Below, piece after piece: positions 53,137 to 64,000 of a stretch of 64,000 bases of DNA. Position numbers and translations under genes: made by a program. Numbering within the stretch: the stretch's first letter is position 1; every line of letters begins with the position of its first letter. The notes below the pieces were generated by a model, which worked only from the letters and a program-made list of their open reading frames with translations, did not search any database and was not told where the DNA came from. The stretch comes from Palaemon carinicauda (taxonomy: Eukaryota > Arthropoda > Malacostraca > Decapoda > Palaemonidae), in assembly GCF_036898095.1 (NCBI RefSeq), contig NC_090726.1, positions 40,296,841 to 40,360,840 on the forward strand, read 5' to 3'.

Positions 53137-54147
53137 TTATTTTCATTAGTAAAATAAATTTTTGAATATACTTACCCGATAATCATGTAGCTGTCAACTC
53201 TGTTGCCCGACAGAATTCTACGGAAGGGATACGCCAGCGATCGCTATACAAGAGGGGGGTGTACTCACAAGCGCCACCTGTGGCCAGGTACTGCAGTACT
53301 TCTTGTTGACACCACTTCAATTTTTCCTCGGTCCACTGGTTCTATGGGGAGGAAGGGTGGGTCAATTAAATCATGATTATCGGGTAAGTATATTCAAAAA
53401 TTTATTTTACTAATGAAAATAACATTTTTCAATATTAAACTTACCCGATAATCATGTAGCTGATTCACACCCAGGGAGGTGGGTGAAAACCAGTGTACAT
53501 GTATATCAAGAAGCTAAGTATCCCGTATTTCATATTATCAGTTATTCAAAATAACAATGAAATTACAAGTACCTGGTAAGGAAGTCGACTTGAGCCATTA
53601 CTCTGCCTTAAATAAGTTCGTCTTCCTTACTGAGCGCAGCGTTCCTCTTAGGAGGCTGAACAACTCTAAGGTGCTGAAGTATCAAGGGCTGCAACCCATA
53701 CTAAAGGACCTCATCACAACCTTTAACCTCGGCGCTTCTCAAGAAAGAATTGACCACCCGCCAAATCAACAAGGATGTGGAAGGCTTCTTAGCCGACCGT
53801 ACAACCCATAAAAAGTATTCAAGAGAAAGGTTAAAAGGTTATGGGATTATGGGAATGTAGTGGCTGAGCCCTCGCCTACTACTGCATTCGTTGCTACGAA
53901 TGGTCCCAGGGTGTAGCAGTACTCGTAAAGAGACTGGACATCTTTGAGATAGAATGATGCGAACACTGACTTGCTTCTCCAATAGGTTGCATCCATAACA
54001 CTCTGCAGAGAATGGCTCTGTTTGAAGGCCACTGAAGTAGCCACAGCTCCCACTTCATGTGTCCTTACCTTCAGCAAAGCAAGGTCTTCTTCCTTCAGAT
54101 GAGAATGTGCTTCCCTAATCAGAAGCCTGAATAGTAAGAAACTGAGT
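53137..54147 (-). mobile_element. DIRS-4: truncated copy of the DIRS-1 family
   Basis: Same start as DIRS-1 after ATG (53134-53136: ttattttcattagtaaaata), left arm 53171-53329, ICR 53372-53462, then the recombinase end (53847-54077 on the - strand). Similarity stops abruptly within the recombinase at about 54147, where a MITE fragment begins. The gene's HEVGAVATS has G in place of R at the second catalytic position, so the enzyme part was dead even without truncation. Confidence 0.88.
53847..54077 (-). pseudogene. DIRS-4 tyrosine recombinase C-terminal fragment
   Basis: 76 codons: THEVGAVATSVAFKQ, DATYWRSKSVFASFYLKD with the nucleophile tyrosine, then the shared C-terminus GPFVATNAVVGEGSATTFP. 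Relative to DIRS-1 the R of H-x-x-R is changed to G, an inactivating change. The rest of the protein is cut off upstream. Confidence 0.85.
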
Positions 54148-54219
54148 GCTTGAATAAAAAATAACCCTTGGGGGTTAAGGGTTGGAAATTTCCAAATAGC
54201 CTGGGGGTAAAAGGGTTAA
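54148..54219. mobile_element. piggyBac-like MITE fragment
   Basis: One end only: ataacccttgggggttaagg through gggtaaaagggttaa, TTAA at 54216-54219. Directly abuts the break in DIRS-4, so deletion or recombination at the MITE probably removed the rest of both. Confidence 0.75.
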
Positions 54220-54540
54220 CTCTCCCCAAGAAAACTTTCCTCACCTCAGAAGGAAAGTAAAGCTGTGATCACTACTCGGAACTATCGAGATGCGAGCTTG
54301 TTGCAAACTCGGACTGTTCACCAGGCAGACAACACCGGGTAAAAGCTTTGTTTACGTAAAGAGGAATGAATCGGGAAGGAAAATTCTATTTAGATGGCAA
54401 ACTGATTTTTTATGTTCCATGCTATTTTGGTTCTTTCCTTTATCCATTGTCTGAAAGAAGAAACTTCCATCCATAATGAACATATTGCTGAAACAACAGC
54501 AATTTCAGACTCCTCGTTGATGACTTTGGGTTCAAAACAG

Positions 54541-57170
54541 AATACAGTAATGCCTCAAAACGCAAAATTAATTGGTTCCGTAATGGCTTTCGTAAAGTTA
54601 TCTTTTTGTGTCGCGAGTCGCCTTTTACATGTAAATAGTCTAATTCGTTTATACCCTACAAAAAACACCACATTATATGACTATAAAAAGGATACGCACC
54701 ACTAAACAGTACTAAATGTATGAAAAGTACTGTATTTTGATAATTTAATAACAAATTAACCTATGATAATCTGTAAAAGAAGATTTTAATTAGAGCAAAC
54801 AGTAAAAATACAGTAATAAAAATGTGGAACCTTACCTTTGGAGTGAGGCGATATCTGAGAGAGAAGTGCAGGGTAGTAGAGGAGGAACAAAATGGTGGAA
54901 AACGTTTACAAGCGGCAGAAAACGTAGACACTTAACTTTACAAAACAGATGTATGAATGACAGAAAACATTAACACTTAATTTTAGGATACATTTGCAAA
55001 GGGCAGGAAATAATAACACAACTTTACGATAAACTTAAAAATTTCTTTTGTTTTCTTTTTCTTTTACTTTATGTTTTGTATTTTCTAAATTCAATTACAC
55101 TACGTATTTCCTTCATCACTGCCACTTTTCTTTCGTTTCTTAGCTGGTGCTTGGTCTGCTTCTACCGAAGGCCTCTTTCTAAAATAATCGTCCAAAGAAG
55201 CTTGTTTCTGCTTGCTTCTTAAAATTTTCCTGAAATGACTCAGGCAAACTTCATTACAGTACCCAAGCGCATGACCTGTGAGAAATTTTTCTGGGTGTCT
55301 CTTTTCTACGAGAGCCATCATTTTAAAGTAGCCATCTAGACTCTCCTTAACTTCTGCCATTGTCAGTGGGTCATCCTCCTACTGTACTCTTCCTGAACGG
55401 CGTTCACTCGCATGGCCTCAAAGTCCTTTAGGTCATCCGCCGTAAGTTCCTCTTGGTGCTCCTCGATTAGCTCATCAATGTCTGCCTCATCAACTCCCAG
55501 ACCCATGGACTTCCCGAGCAACAGGTTCAGGATCGTCAACATTTTCAGAATCGGCTTCAGCTTGGTCTGTGTGGAAGCCCTCAAAATCTTGTACGGAGAC
55601 GGCATCAGGCCACAGCTTCTTCCAAGCAGAGTTCAAGGTGCGCCTCGAAACCTCCTGCCAAGCTTGATCGATGATTTTAAGGCATATGACAATATCAAAA
55701 TGCTCTTTCCAAATTGACGAAAGGTGAGGTTTGTGCTCTCAATGATTTTGAAACATCTCTTGAAGAGACATTTCGTATAAAGCTTCTTAAAGTTTGAAAT
55801 CACTCGCTGGTCCATGGGCTGTTGTTCGGTGGAAGATAGAAAACCTTGATGAAGGAATATTCTGCTACAACATCTTCATCGAGGGGAGGAGGGTGAACAG
55901 GGGCATTGTCCAGCACCAGAAGACATTTCATAGGGAGGCGCTTCTCTTCCAAATACTGTTTCACAGTTGGGCCAAAACAAATATTTATCCGATCGATGAA
56001 CAATTGTCTTGTTACCCAGGCTTTTTCATTAGCCCTCCACAACACGTTTAGATCTTCCTTAGTGACTGTATGGATCTTAAAGGCTCGATGAGTATTGGAG
56101 TGATACACCAGCAGGTGTTTCCCTTTGCAATCCCCACTGGCATTTGCACAGAGTGCAAGGGTAAGCCTGTCCTTCATAGGCTTATGCCCAGGTAGCCTCT
56201 TTTCTTCTGCCGTGATGTACGTTCGACGAGACATTTTTTTTCCAAAAAAGCCCAGTCTCGTCACAATTGAAGACTTGCTGGGGACTGTAGCCTTCCCGGA
56301 CAGTCAACTCATCGAACATCTTAACAAAGGCTTCAGCCGCTTTCGTGTCCGAGCTTGCAGCCTCCCCATGACGCACCACCGAATGAACGCCTGAACGTCT
56401 CTTAAATTTTTCAAACCACCCACGAGAAGCCTTGAACCCTGAGGGTTCCTGCTTCGATGTTCCTTCTCCTGCATCGGCTTCAGCCTGAGCAAGCACGAGA
56501 TCACCGAAAATGGCACTGGCTTTCTGGCAGATTATCGCTTCAGTGATAGTGCCTCCAGCCATTTCTTTGTCCTTTACCAAGACAAGCAGCAGTTTCTCCA
56601 TCTCATCGTGGACGTGGCTCCTCTTGCTGGAGAAAACAGTCACACCCTTAGCAGGTGTTGCTGGTTTGATAGCTTCCTTCTGCTTCAGGAACGTTCCTAT
56701 CGTAGACAGATTTCGGCCATATTCCTTCGCGAGCACACTTAACCGCATGCCAGCCTCGTATTTCTTGATTATTTCCATCTTCACCTCCATGGAAAGCATC
56801 ATCCTCTTCTTTCCCTTGACATCAGCGACTTTCTTGGGACCCATGGCTAATGATGTGATTTAATATCACACACGATACAGTAGTGTACAATTATCAAGAG
56901 AGAAATCACAAATACTAAGTCTATGGGCACGATACCGCTGCCGAAACGAAAACACATAGGAATGCCAATGCGTAGATGCACAATAGGATACAGTACAGTA
57001 GATGCTGAACAATAGGAGAGCAGGATCTCCTGATGGTAACTAGCATCCGAGTGGGGAGATAACCAATGGGAACACGGGAGGATGGTAGCGAGTCTATGGG
57101 CTGACGGCGTGCGAATTTTAGAATCCGTCTCGGAAAGATTTGTTTCGAGAATTCACAACAATCAAACTAC
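54541..57170 (-). mobile_element. Tigger/pogo DNA transposon, copy 2
   Basis: The left (3') end starts tacagtaatgcctcaaaacg, a typical Tigger-type CAGTxxTxCCTC terminus after TA. The gene on the - strand is at 55100-56844. The matching right end was not found; sequence like gaattttagaatccgtctcg at 57112-57132 and gtttcgagaattcac near 57143 may be its decayed inner part. The right limit is therefore uncertain. This copy belongs to a different subfamily from copy 1, judging from the ends. Confidence 0.7.
55100..56844 (-). pseudogene. Tigger transposase (TIGD1-like), several shifts
   Basis: Starts at ATG 56842-56844 (MGPKKVADVKGKKRMM). HTH: EIIKKYEAGMRLSVLAKEYG and NLSTIGTFLKQKEA. Second DNA-binding domain: GWFEKFKRRSGVHSVVRHGE. 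FNCDETGLFWKK ends the first frame (56182) at a T-run on the + strand, where it shifts. The next frame (55800-56264) has LLVLDNAPVHPPP. MDQRVISNFKKLYTK opens the following one (55633-55815), giving all three aspartates. Then 55363-55605 is acidic, and the C-terminus is at 55100-55360 (SHFRKILRSKQKQASLDDYF). At least four breaks, so inactive. The usual product is about 550-600 residues. Confidence 0.82.
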
Positions 57171-57324
57171 AAAGAATAAATTTAAATCAGTAATGTAATC
57201 ATTTTGATCTGTTTTAGTATGCTATATTGAAGTGCATTTCTCTACATTTTCTCCTACAATTGAGTGCAAACATTTCTTTGAGTCTTCCTATGATCTGATA
57301 ACCCATAAAGTATCATTAGTTTCC
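56845..57324. other. Tigger 5' flank, then unassigned sequence
   Basis: Probably Tigger promoter/5' untranslated sequence to about 57170, then AT-rich sequence without recognised content up to the MITE. Confidence 0.4.
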
Positions 57325-57632
57325 TTAACCCTTTTACCCCCAGGGTATTTGGAAATTTCCAACCCTTAACCCCCAGGGGTTATTCTTTTTCAAGCACATT
57401 TTGCAGTATATATTTTTAAAATTTCTCTAACTGCCTTAATTTTTGTCATAGAGAGGTCAGGTTGGTCTCATTCTCTTGGAAAATGCCTGAAGCTTCTCAA
57501 AAAATTATCAAAAATATGCAAAAAAAATTTTAAATAGCAGTTTTTTGCAAGGACGTACCGGTACGTCCATGGGGGTAAAGGGATGAGTTTTGTGAAACGT
57601 ACCAGTACGTCCTTTGGGGGTAAAAGGGTTAA
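57325..57632 (-). mobile_element. piggyBac-like MITE, copy 2 (308 bp)
   Basis: TTAA at 57325-57328 and 57629-57632. Reverse orientation relative to copy 1, with ggacgtaccggtacgtcc near the right end. Nearly full length and highly similar to copy 1 (shared aatgcctgaagcttctca and acttcaggcattttcca pieces, reversed). Confidence 0.85.
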
Positions 57633-57744
57633 TCTGTTTATGTCCAAAATGACTACTCCATATTCATGAAAGTAGATTACTCAAGTTCAAAGTTTACATA
57701 TCTGTTTCGCAGAATTGACATGAATACGCCAAAATTATAGTTAA

Positions 57745-57911
57745 AACTTGCAGCAAATGTTTTTAGGTTGAACAGGCTGACATGAGTCTTTTTATTGTTT
57801 ATATTTGAAATATCAGTTTTAATGTTATTACTGTATTGTTTTTAGAATATTTTATTTTAATTATTCATTACTTCTTATATCGTTTATTTATTTCCTTTCC
57901 TCACTGGCCTA
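57745..57911 (+). mobile_element. LINE 3' end, + strand member of an inverted pair
   Basis: Carries the end of the LINE ORF in decayed form (aggttgaacaggctgacatg) and the 3' untranslated part to tttcctcactggcctatt, where it meets the oppositely oriented copy. The terminal common segment is cut short. Confidence 0.75.
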
Positions 57912-58180
57912 TTACTATTATTATTATTACTAGCTAAGCTACAACCCTAGTTGGAAAAGCAAGATACTATAAGCCCAAGGGCTCCAACAGGGAAAAATAG
58001 CCCAGTGAGGAAAGGAAATAAGGAAATAAATAAACAACATAAGTAATGAACAATTAAAATAAAATATCTTAAAAAAATTAAAACAGGTATTTTATATATA
58101 AACTATAAAAAGACATATATCAACCTGCGCAACATAGAAACATTTTCTACAAGTTTGAACTTTTGAAGTTCAAACTTAGG
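57912..58180 (-). mobile_element. LINE 3' end, - strand member of an inverted pair
   Basis: Starts with the (ATT)n tail, then ctagctaagctacaacccta, aagcaagatactataagccc, and continues to acattttctacaagtttgaa. It is the reverse complement of the neighbouring + strand fragment over much of its length, forming a large potential hairpin. Confidence 0.8.
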
Positions 58181-58496
58181 TGCTTCGAACGTTTCTAATA
58201 TCAGAAAAACAGAGGAAAATGCACATTTTGTACATGACTGTCCCATCATTATACACAGAAAACCCAACCTGTGTAGTTATTACCCCAAAACTGATGCTGT
58301 TTTCCTACAAAACAACCATTTAAAAAAAAAACACATTACTCCAGCAAATGCAGCAAAAAATATCGGAAAAACACAGGAAAACGCACATTTTGTACGTGTG
58401 TCCCATCATTGTACACACAAAACCCCAAATTAATTGTATTTTGTGTATTTGGCCCCCAAAACCAGTTGTAATCACCCTAAACAACCACGTTCATCA
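58181..58496. other. Intergenic, contains a local direct repeat
   Basis: A segment with agaaaaacagaggaaaatgc and acattttgtacatg at 58200-58240 recurs at 58362-58400 (cggaaaaacacaggaaaacg, cacattttgtacgtg), followed both times by tcccatcatt.tacacac/gaaaaccc. About 160 bp duplicated. No gene. Confidence 0.6.
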
Positions 58497-58727
58497 TTAA
58501 CCCTTTCACCCCCAAAGGACGTACCGGTACGTTCTTGCAAAACACTGTTAATTACATGTTTTTATATATTTTTTTATAATTTTATGAGAAACTTCAGGCA
58601 TTTTCCAAAAGAATGAGACCAACTTGACCTCTCTAGGACAAAAATTAAGCCTGTTAGAGCAATTTTCAAAAAATATATAGCAAAATGTGCTTGAAGTTTA
58701 ACCTTATGGTGGAGGTAAAAGGGTTAA
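58497..58727 (+). mobile_element. piggyBac-like MITE, copy 3 (231 bp, shortened)
   Basis: TTAA at 58497-58500 and 58724-58727. Keeps ggacgtaccggtacgttc near its left end but lacks about 75 bp from the right part compared with copies 1 and 2. Confidence 0.8.
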
Positions 58728-59335
58728 CGTATATCAATATCGCAAAAAAAAAACAAAAAAATGCAACATTTTAAACGGACTGTTCCAACATCCTACTCAG
58801 TAAACCCAACGTTAATTTGTGCCTATGTAGTAAACCTGAAAATCCTTCGGCTTAACTATACCGTAGGAGCCTTTGTATATCAGCGGCCAGATCCTCCCGA
58901 GTGCGTAGTAAAAGGAAACTCCCCCGCCCTAACCTAACCTACAGTCCGTGTCCTTACCTACTTAACTAATGGCGGGGGGAGAGGGGGAGGGTTAACGGCC
59001 ACCCTTACATTGCCGTATTCTGAGCCAGCCGTCATCATACATACAGGTGGCCGCTATCATACATACACCCCTCGTCTGTGCACTGTTCCGAGACACTTCA
59101 CGGTGTGGCGAGTAGGAACGGAGTCACAGAACTGATATTAAGTCATTAGGGTACCAAGGTATAGCTACCTTCCTACATTGGGTTAACGGTGCAAGGGTAA
59201 ATATAAACCAGTTATATGAAACTAACGCTTGTACCTGTTTCCTAGTTATACTATATAGGTCATTTACTGCATATAACCATAATAAAAACGAAACATGATA
59301 TACGATAAGAATATTGACAAGATCTTGGGGACTAA
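58728..59335. other. Intergenic, nothing coding recognised
   Basis: Contains the small stretch related to the G-rich tandem pair (58920-58990) and otherwise no feature. Confidence 0.4.
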
Positions 59336-59339
59336 GATT

Positions 59340-59479
59340 CAAGTTTTAATAAACTGCCAACTGAAATGAAGGACCTAAAGGGAGCAATTGAATTTAAGAA
59401 ACTAAAGACATTACTTTTCACAAGATCATATGATTTGGAAGATGCTACAATCAAAGAATTGTATAAGTTAGAATGAAAA
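59340..59479 (+). pseudogene. LINE ORF2 C-terminal remnant
   Basis: + strand reading FNKLPTEMKDLKGAIEFKKL, then KTLLFTRSYDLEDATIKELY and a stop. The xNxLPxxxxxxxxxxxFKxxLKxxLF pattern is the standard C-terminal tail of CR1/RTE-like LINE polyproteins. Different family from the LINE at 18625. No 3' tail identified. Confidence 0.6.
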
Positions 59480-59737
59480 TGTTTCCTTAGATGATTAATA
59501 TGGACCCGCCCGAGAAGTAGTTCACTCGACTTCAGTGGAGGGTTGGATTTAAACCCAAAACAAGTAAACAAGTTAGTATAAATCAACGAATTTAAGTCTA
59601 TAATATTTATATATATAACAAATTAATTTTATAATGTTTTAAAAATGTTTAAATAATCTTACCTATCTAAATAGAGCACTGTACTAATGGACTTGCTGTT
59701 TGAAATCCTGTACCGAAGATCAAATGACTTTGTTTAC

Positions 59738-59995
59738 CAGGGTTGCCAGATTATGTCCACTGGATTATCGTACATAAGGCTTAAAATTATTGTTTTTCAA
59801 CCAAAATTATCGTACACAGTTTCAAAATAATAATTAGGGAGTTACATGATCGACTTATTTCAAAACATTTTAGTATAATTGTTTAATTAAACACAAAAAC
59901 ACACATATGTATATACCTAAGGTATGTATCGTACATCGTACCGGACCTAAAATAATCGTACATGTACGATAATTATCGTACGAATGGCACCCCTG
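59738..59995. mobile_element. hAT-like MITE with a perfect 8-bp target duplication
   Basis: 258 bp. Ends cagggttgcca and tggcacccctg are inverted (imperfect at two positions). The flanking 8 bases ttgtttac are identical on both sides (59730-59737 and 59996-60003), the hallmark of hAT transposition. The inside is rich in the motif atcgtac and its complement, including catgtacgataattatcgta near the right end. No coding capacity. Confidence 0.9.
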
Positions 59996-60003
59996 TTGTT
60001 TAC

Positions 60004-62560
60004 ATTCATTCTGGGATCCAAAACCGGGAAGAAAAGTAAAATGGTTCCAGTTTTTAAATTTATTTTCATTTTTTGGATACTTGTGTATGCTTTATGAGAG
60101 TTTTTATACTTGTTTAAAGGTGTATATATAAATTTTAGTTGTATTTTAATTTATTTTATGTCTTGCCTTGTGAAAATACAGTAAGAAATATGAAATATTA
60201 ATACACATGCTGGCATTAATTGGGCCAACCGAACAAATGCCATTTTGTGTATTGTAATGCAGTTTACAGTATATTATCATAAGTTTATTAATCATATGAT
60301 AAAATTATTTATTTTAATACTATATGTATTATATTGTTTTACAATAATTACTTTATAATATTTTATTAAATTTATTGTTCAATATTCATACATATGATAG
60401 AATATAAAATAAACCAAATCATCATTATTTTGATTAAATGTACATTATATTATGTATAAGTGACAAACAGAACATTAAAACAAGATGTAAAATTCATATA
60501 TAAGGATTTAGTTATTTCAGTACAATGGGAAACATTTATGTTGATACGTATATGCATAACCATATAAAAAACACATACATTAATGTATTTGCTTTCCTTC
60601 ATACATTATTATATGTCCAAGATATTTAAAACAGGTTTCATAAGTCAGCAAATTGCTATTTTCATTCTTGTCCAAAAACAAAACGAATTATCTTATTTAT
60701 TACTGATTATTATTATTATTATTATGATGATGATGTTCTGTCTTATCTGCAGTAGTATCCATGAACCTCCTTTTCTCTCTTCTAAATCCTCTCATTACTT
60801 CACTATCAAGGTTCATATATTATTCTTAATTAGGTAAAAAATCGGCTGTTTTTCCTTTAATGATTCTAAGTCAAGTTTTGCTATTCTTTTATCAGTTTCC
60901 ATGTTTCACAAATCAACCATTTCTTTCGTTTTGCTCCACTTCACTGTCTGGTTGTGATGTTGGCAAATTCCCTAAGGATTTCAACTTATTTTACAATGAA
61001 TAATCCAATCTATCTCCTCATCAAGTAACATTTCTAAGACTGCAAATCTGTTTTGGCATTATAACAATCCTTTTCACTTACTTGTGTTATCTTAGTATTT
61101 CAATGTCATATCTGGGAATGTGTGAGGTAGGTTTGCATTACTTTTCCTGGTCTTCAACTTGGTCTCAAGTGTCGAGACCAAAGTTTGTTGTCCCTTCGTA
61201 TATCAGGTCTCGGTCTTCATATGTCATCAAAGTAGTGACTTTTTACATTATCTATTAATTGCTAAATGGTCAATTTCGTAGATTTTTTTTTCCACAAAGA
61301 TGTCCAAGCATCCACTGGTATATATGTTCCCCATCATCAGTTCATTAGAAAAAAAAACCTACTTCCCGAAATGGAGTGCCATACTCTCTCCCAGGATGTA
61401 GAAACCACTTTCGTTCATCTAAGTAGGTTTTTCCGAATCCAGTCAATCTGGTTTCAGTGATTACACACATCCAGTTCATATTCTAAAAGAACTGACAAAG
61501 GCGTCTCTAATTTGCCATCCTACTTCAATGTTGTTAAGCTTTCCTCTGGAATTATCAATTTATCTTAATTATTTATTAGATACCTCACACCCTTCTCCCA
61601 CTTTAAAGGTCTGCAGGGGAAAAGGACATTTCTACCATCTGAGAGTTCACTAAAGTCCACAGATCTTTCTCCTAACTCTGCCTCTCCCTTGCTGAAAGCC
61701 TCAGTTTTATGTTTTTAAGAGTATAGAATGAATTAAGAGTTTGTATAATAATATACATGCACATAAATCATATAGGTATATCTGCTGTTACGCTACTGGT
61801 AACAATCCTTTATTTGTCTAAGAGACTTTGCAATAGTATTTAGTATATAATAAAGGAGACAAAAACTAGAGAAAAACCCTACTTGATTTATATTTGAACA
61901 CGACTATGTATAAATATTTTATATAAATCAATGTCTATCTTTCAAAAACTCCAAAATCATCACATTAAACTTAAAACTGAAAAGCATAATTCTAATAGAA
62001 CAAAGTTTTGACTTAAATCAATTCCTGGGGAGCAAATTACGAAAATACTTTTGGAAATTTAATTAAACCTTCACAGTTACAGACTCGGTGAATCTACTTA
62101 AAATACAACTTCTCAAAGATTAAACTATAACAAAGAATAACAAAGATTAACCAAGTATAAATAATTCAATAAGATTACATGGTAATTTTATGAAAGCACA
62201 TTAGGGAACACAAAGGGGATAAATATTTAAGAGAATAACTTATACAACACATCCCTCTGAAAGAGGAAACAGAACATTGTAGATCCAAGTAACAAACCGA
62301 TAGTTAAGAATTTTTATACAGAAGCTAAAGCCTAAACATATGGAAAGCATATCAGCAATGAGGTTTAATCTCAACTTTAATACGAAATATACCAGTTATA
62401 CTGATGCAGGACCAAGTCCCATAGAGTTGACCTTTAAGTTTTTTTTAATTCTATTAACAAAAGACAATGGATTACAGTCAGAAAAAACTAGACGAGATTA
62501 TCTATAAATTTTATTTACAAGAGAAATAAGACTTATACAAATCATTTTTTCTTTTTTCAA
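60004..62560. other. Long AT-rich stretch without recognised genes
   Basis: No coding motif, no transposon ends. An ATT/ATG microsatellite lies at about 60706-60735. The frames of 64-84 codons here have no recognisable content. Confidence 0.5.
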
Positions 62561-63552
62561 GAGCATGAAAGAGCCCAAACCGCCTCTTCCACTGTAATCT
62601 AGGAACTGAGGTTACAGTTTACTTGACTAAGAAATCTAGGGGTAGTAAATCGGTCACCAGTCTGCATCAAAGCTGCTCCTACAGCCACATCACTATCTCC
62701 TACTAAGAGATAAACAGCTTGTTGGATTCAGATAGCCTTCAACACAGAAGACTTTGGATTCATTAGCTGCAAATACACGTTGACAATCTTCTGCCTACTA
62801 GAGTCAATCTTAGGGCTGGTGAGAATAATCATTGGTACAGCTAGCTGAAAAGTCCGGATTTATAAAATCTAGCCATAGAGGGTTGTCAGTAGGCAATATT
62901 TGACACATGTAACCATCATACTTGGGTGCAACATCCATGACCCAAGTTCGGACTTCTTCCAATCGTAGTTTTCTGCCAGGTCTTTAAGGTGAAGAAACAG
63001 GTCTCACGATCTTTTAATGTATTTTGCACGTATAATCGTGGACCAGTGTCAATGACAACACATCTCATCTGAAACAGAACATTAAAAGGTTGAAATGTTT
63101 CAACAACATTAGTCATTTCAAAGGGAATAACAGTATTGAAATTGAACTACAGATATGATACAGGCAGAAGCCTTCCTAGCATTTTATCAGGGGTACTTTA
63201 TAGTATTTCAATAAAAAAAAAAATAAGTTAAAAATTTGGCATTTGCAACAGCAATATTTATAATTCTTAAAAGGATTAGTGTCTATGGGAGGCAGAGTTT
63301 GAATTCCGATAAACTTTCGAGATTTAAGACTAACCTGGTTTTTTGGTAAGAGACGCAGGGTGAGGCCCATGAGTTGGTCACTGCTCTGCCAACCCATTCT
63401 GGATAAGAAACTACTTCCCGTTCCATAGCTTCCTGCTTGTAAGGAGGTAATCTGGATCTCCAACAGACTGGATTAGTCGCAGGTGTCAATACCACATGTG
63501 AAGCAACAGCTGATGGTAGAGGTACATCTGGAAAAATAATAATATCAGCCAA
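62561..63552 (-). pseudogene. Decayed Ty3/gypsy-type pol fragment
   Basis: At the right, 63283-63552 reads LADIIIFPDVPLPSAVASHV, VCWRSRLPPYKQEAMEREVV and NSWASPCVSYQKTR, the pattern (FxDVP...HxxxT...PxRLPPxKxExxxxEV...SxWASPxVxxxK) at the start of Ty3/gypsy RTs. At the left, 62580-62720 reads VGDSDVAVGAALMQ and PRFLSQVNCNLSS, a stop, then ITVEEAVWALS: the RNase H-like part (xxDASxxGxGAVLxQ...xSKxLxxxExxYxxxExExLAxxxAL). The RT palm between them is gone or unreadable. Stops and shifts throughout. No LTRs were found. Confidence 0.6.
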
Positions 63553-64000
63553 GCCTTTTCAAGCTGGGAATTTTATGCATGAAATGTCCTGCAAGATTAT
63601 AGTGCTAGATATACAAAGTTAACCACCTATGGTAGGAAGAGTCTATCACCTGTAATCACAGTAGCCATGTTTAACTATCTGAATTTTCACAATCTATTCC
63701 ATAGAATTTCTAGCGATTCACTTCAACTATCCTATGGTTCTTAAGTCTACCAGGTGTGTAATATAATAATGACTTTCCATTAAGGTTTAACGAGATACCT
63801 CGTAAAAATTGCCCAAACACTAAATTCTCTTAACTTTTCAAATGTGTCAGCCCGAGCTGATTTAACCCACATCAAAATACTATAGTATGAACATGTTCTA
63901 CATATTTTTCTGCCTTTCAAACGTTACGAAAATTACACCTATAGTATTCAATGGTTAGCTTGTACGCCTTACAAGCTAACCTCAGAGATTCATAATCACA
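63553..64000. other. Nothing recognised to the window edge
   Basis: Could hold more of the decayed pol, but no motif was read. Confidence 0.35.

Noticed and set aside
55412..56863. + strand frames over Tigger copy 2
   Set aside because: Antisense shadows of the transposase, which has its motifs on the - strand.
61266..61460. 64-codon frame in the long AT-rich stretch
   Set aside because: No domain, no similarity that I can recognise, and a length expected by chance.
1..64000. tRNA, rRNA or other structured RNA genes
   Set aside because: I looked for tRNA A/B-box patterns and conserved rRNA words and found nothing convincing; this cannot be excluded without a covariance search.

Overview
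This window looks like a piece of a decapod crustacean (shrimp-like) nuclear genome. The reasons are that there are no operons or bacterial genes, the sequence is AT-rich with short microsatellites, one plausible spliced host gene is present, and a LINE 3' end with a (TAA)n tail recurs, a repeat I associate with decapods. The species call is inference. Nearly every long ORF belongs to a transposable element.

Layout. (1) 2089-14140 is a DNA transposon with inverted repeats of about 480 bp. It carries a large broken gene of an Academ-like type, with an XPG/PIN-like nuclease block and a CXC cysteine-rich tail. A 6.5 kb DIRS-type tyrosine-recombinase retrotransposon (DIRS-1, 2728-9265) sits inside its 5' coding end. 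(2) 14580-15750 is an old DIRS-like remnant on the + strand. (3) 16940-26530 is a second DIRS family (DIRS-3), split by a 3 kb LINE (18625-21615). (4) 26531-34483 holds LINE tails, a Tigger remnant, an internally deleted DIRS element (DIRS-6) and a DIRS pol remnant. (5) 34484-51094 is crossed by a host gene on the - strand with three phase-compatible exons. Its introns contain DIRS-5, a Tigger/pogo transposon and DIRS-2 (42710-49127), which apparently landed one inside the other. (6) 51095-64000 contains piggyBac-like and hAT-like MITEs, a truncated DIRS-4, a second Tigger, LINE tails in an inverted pair and a decayed Ty3/gypsy pol.

The DIRS elements share one architecture: inverted terminal repeats plus an internal complementary region (ICR) made of the reverse complement of the left end joined to the reverse complement of the right end. 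This is known from the DIRS-1 family and fits integration from a circular intermediate by the tyrosine recombinase. In the ORF-bearing copies the order on the coding strand is gag-like, RT/RNase H, tyrosine recombinase, ICR, end. Six of the seven copies or fragments whose strand I could set lie on the - strand. No copy looks intact: all have frameshifts, stops, deletions or insertions.

The most informative observation is the DIRS-1 insertion. Removing 2728-9265 leaves a single ATG trinucleotide and puts the start of the Academ-like gene back in frame, which fixes the insertion boundaries and the order of events.
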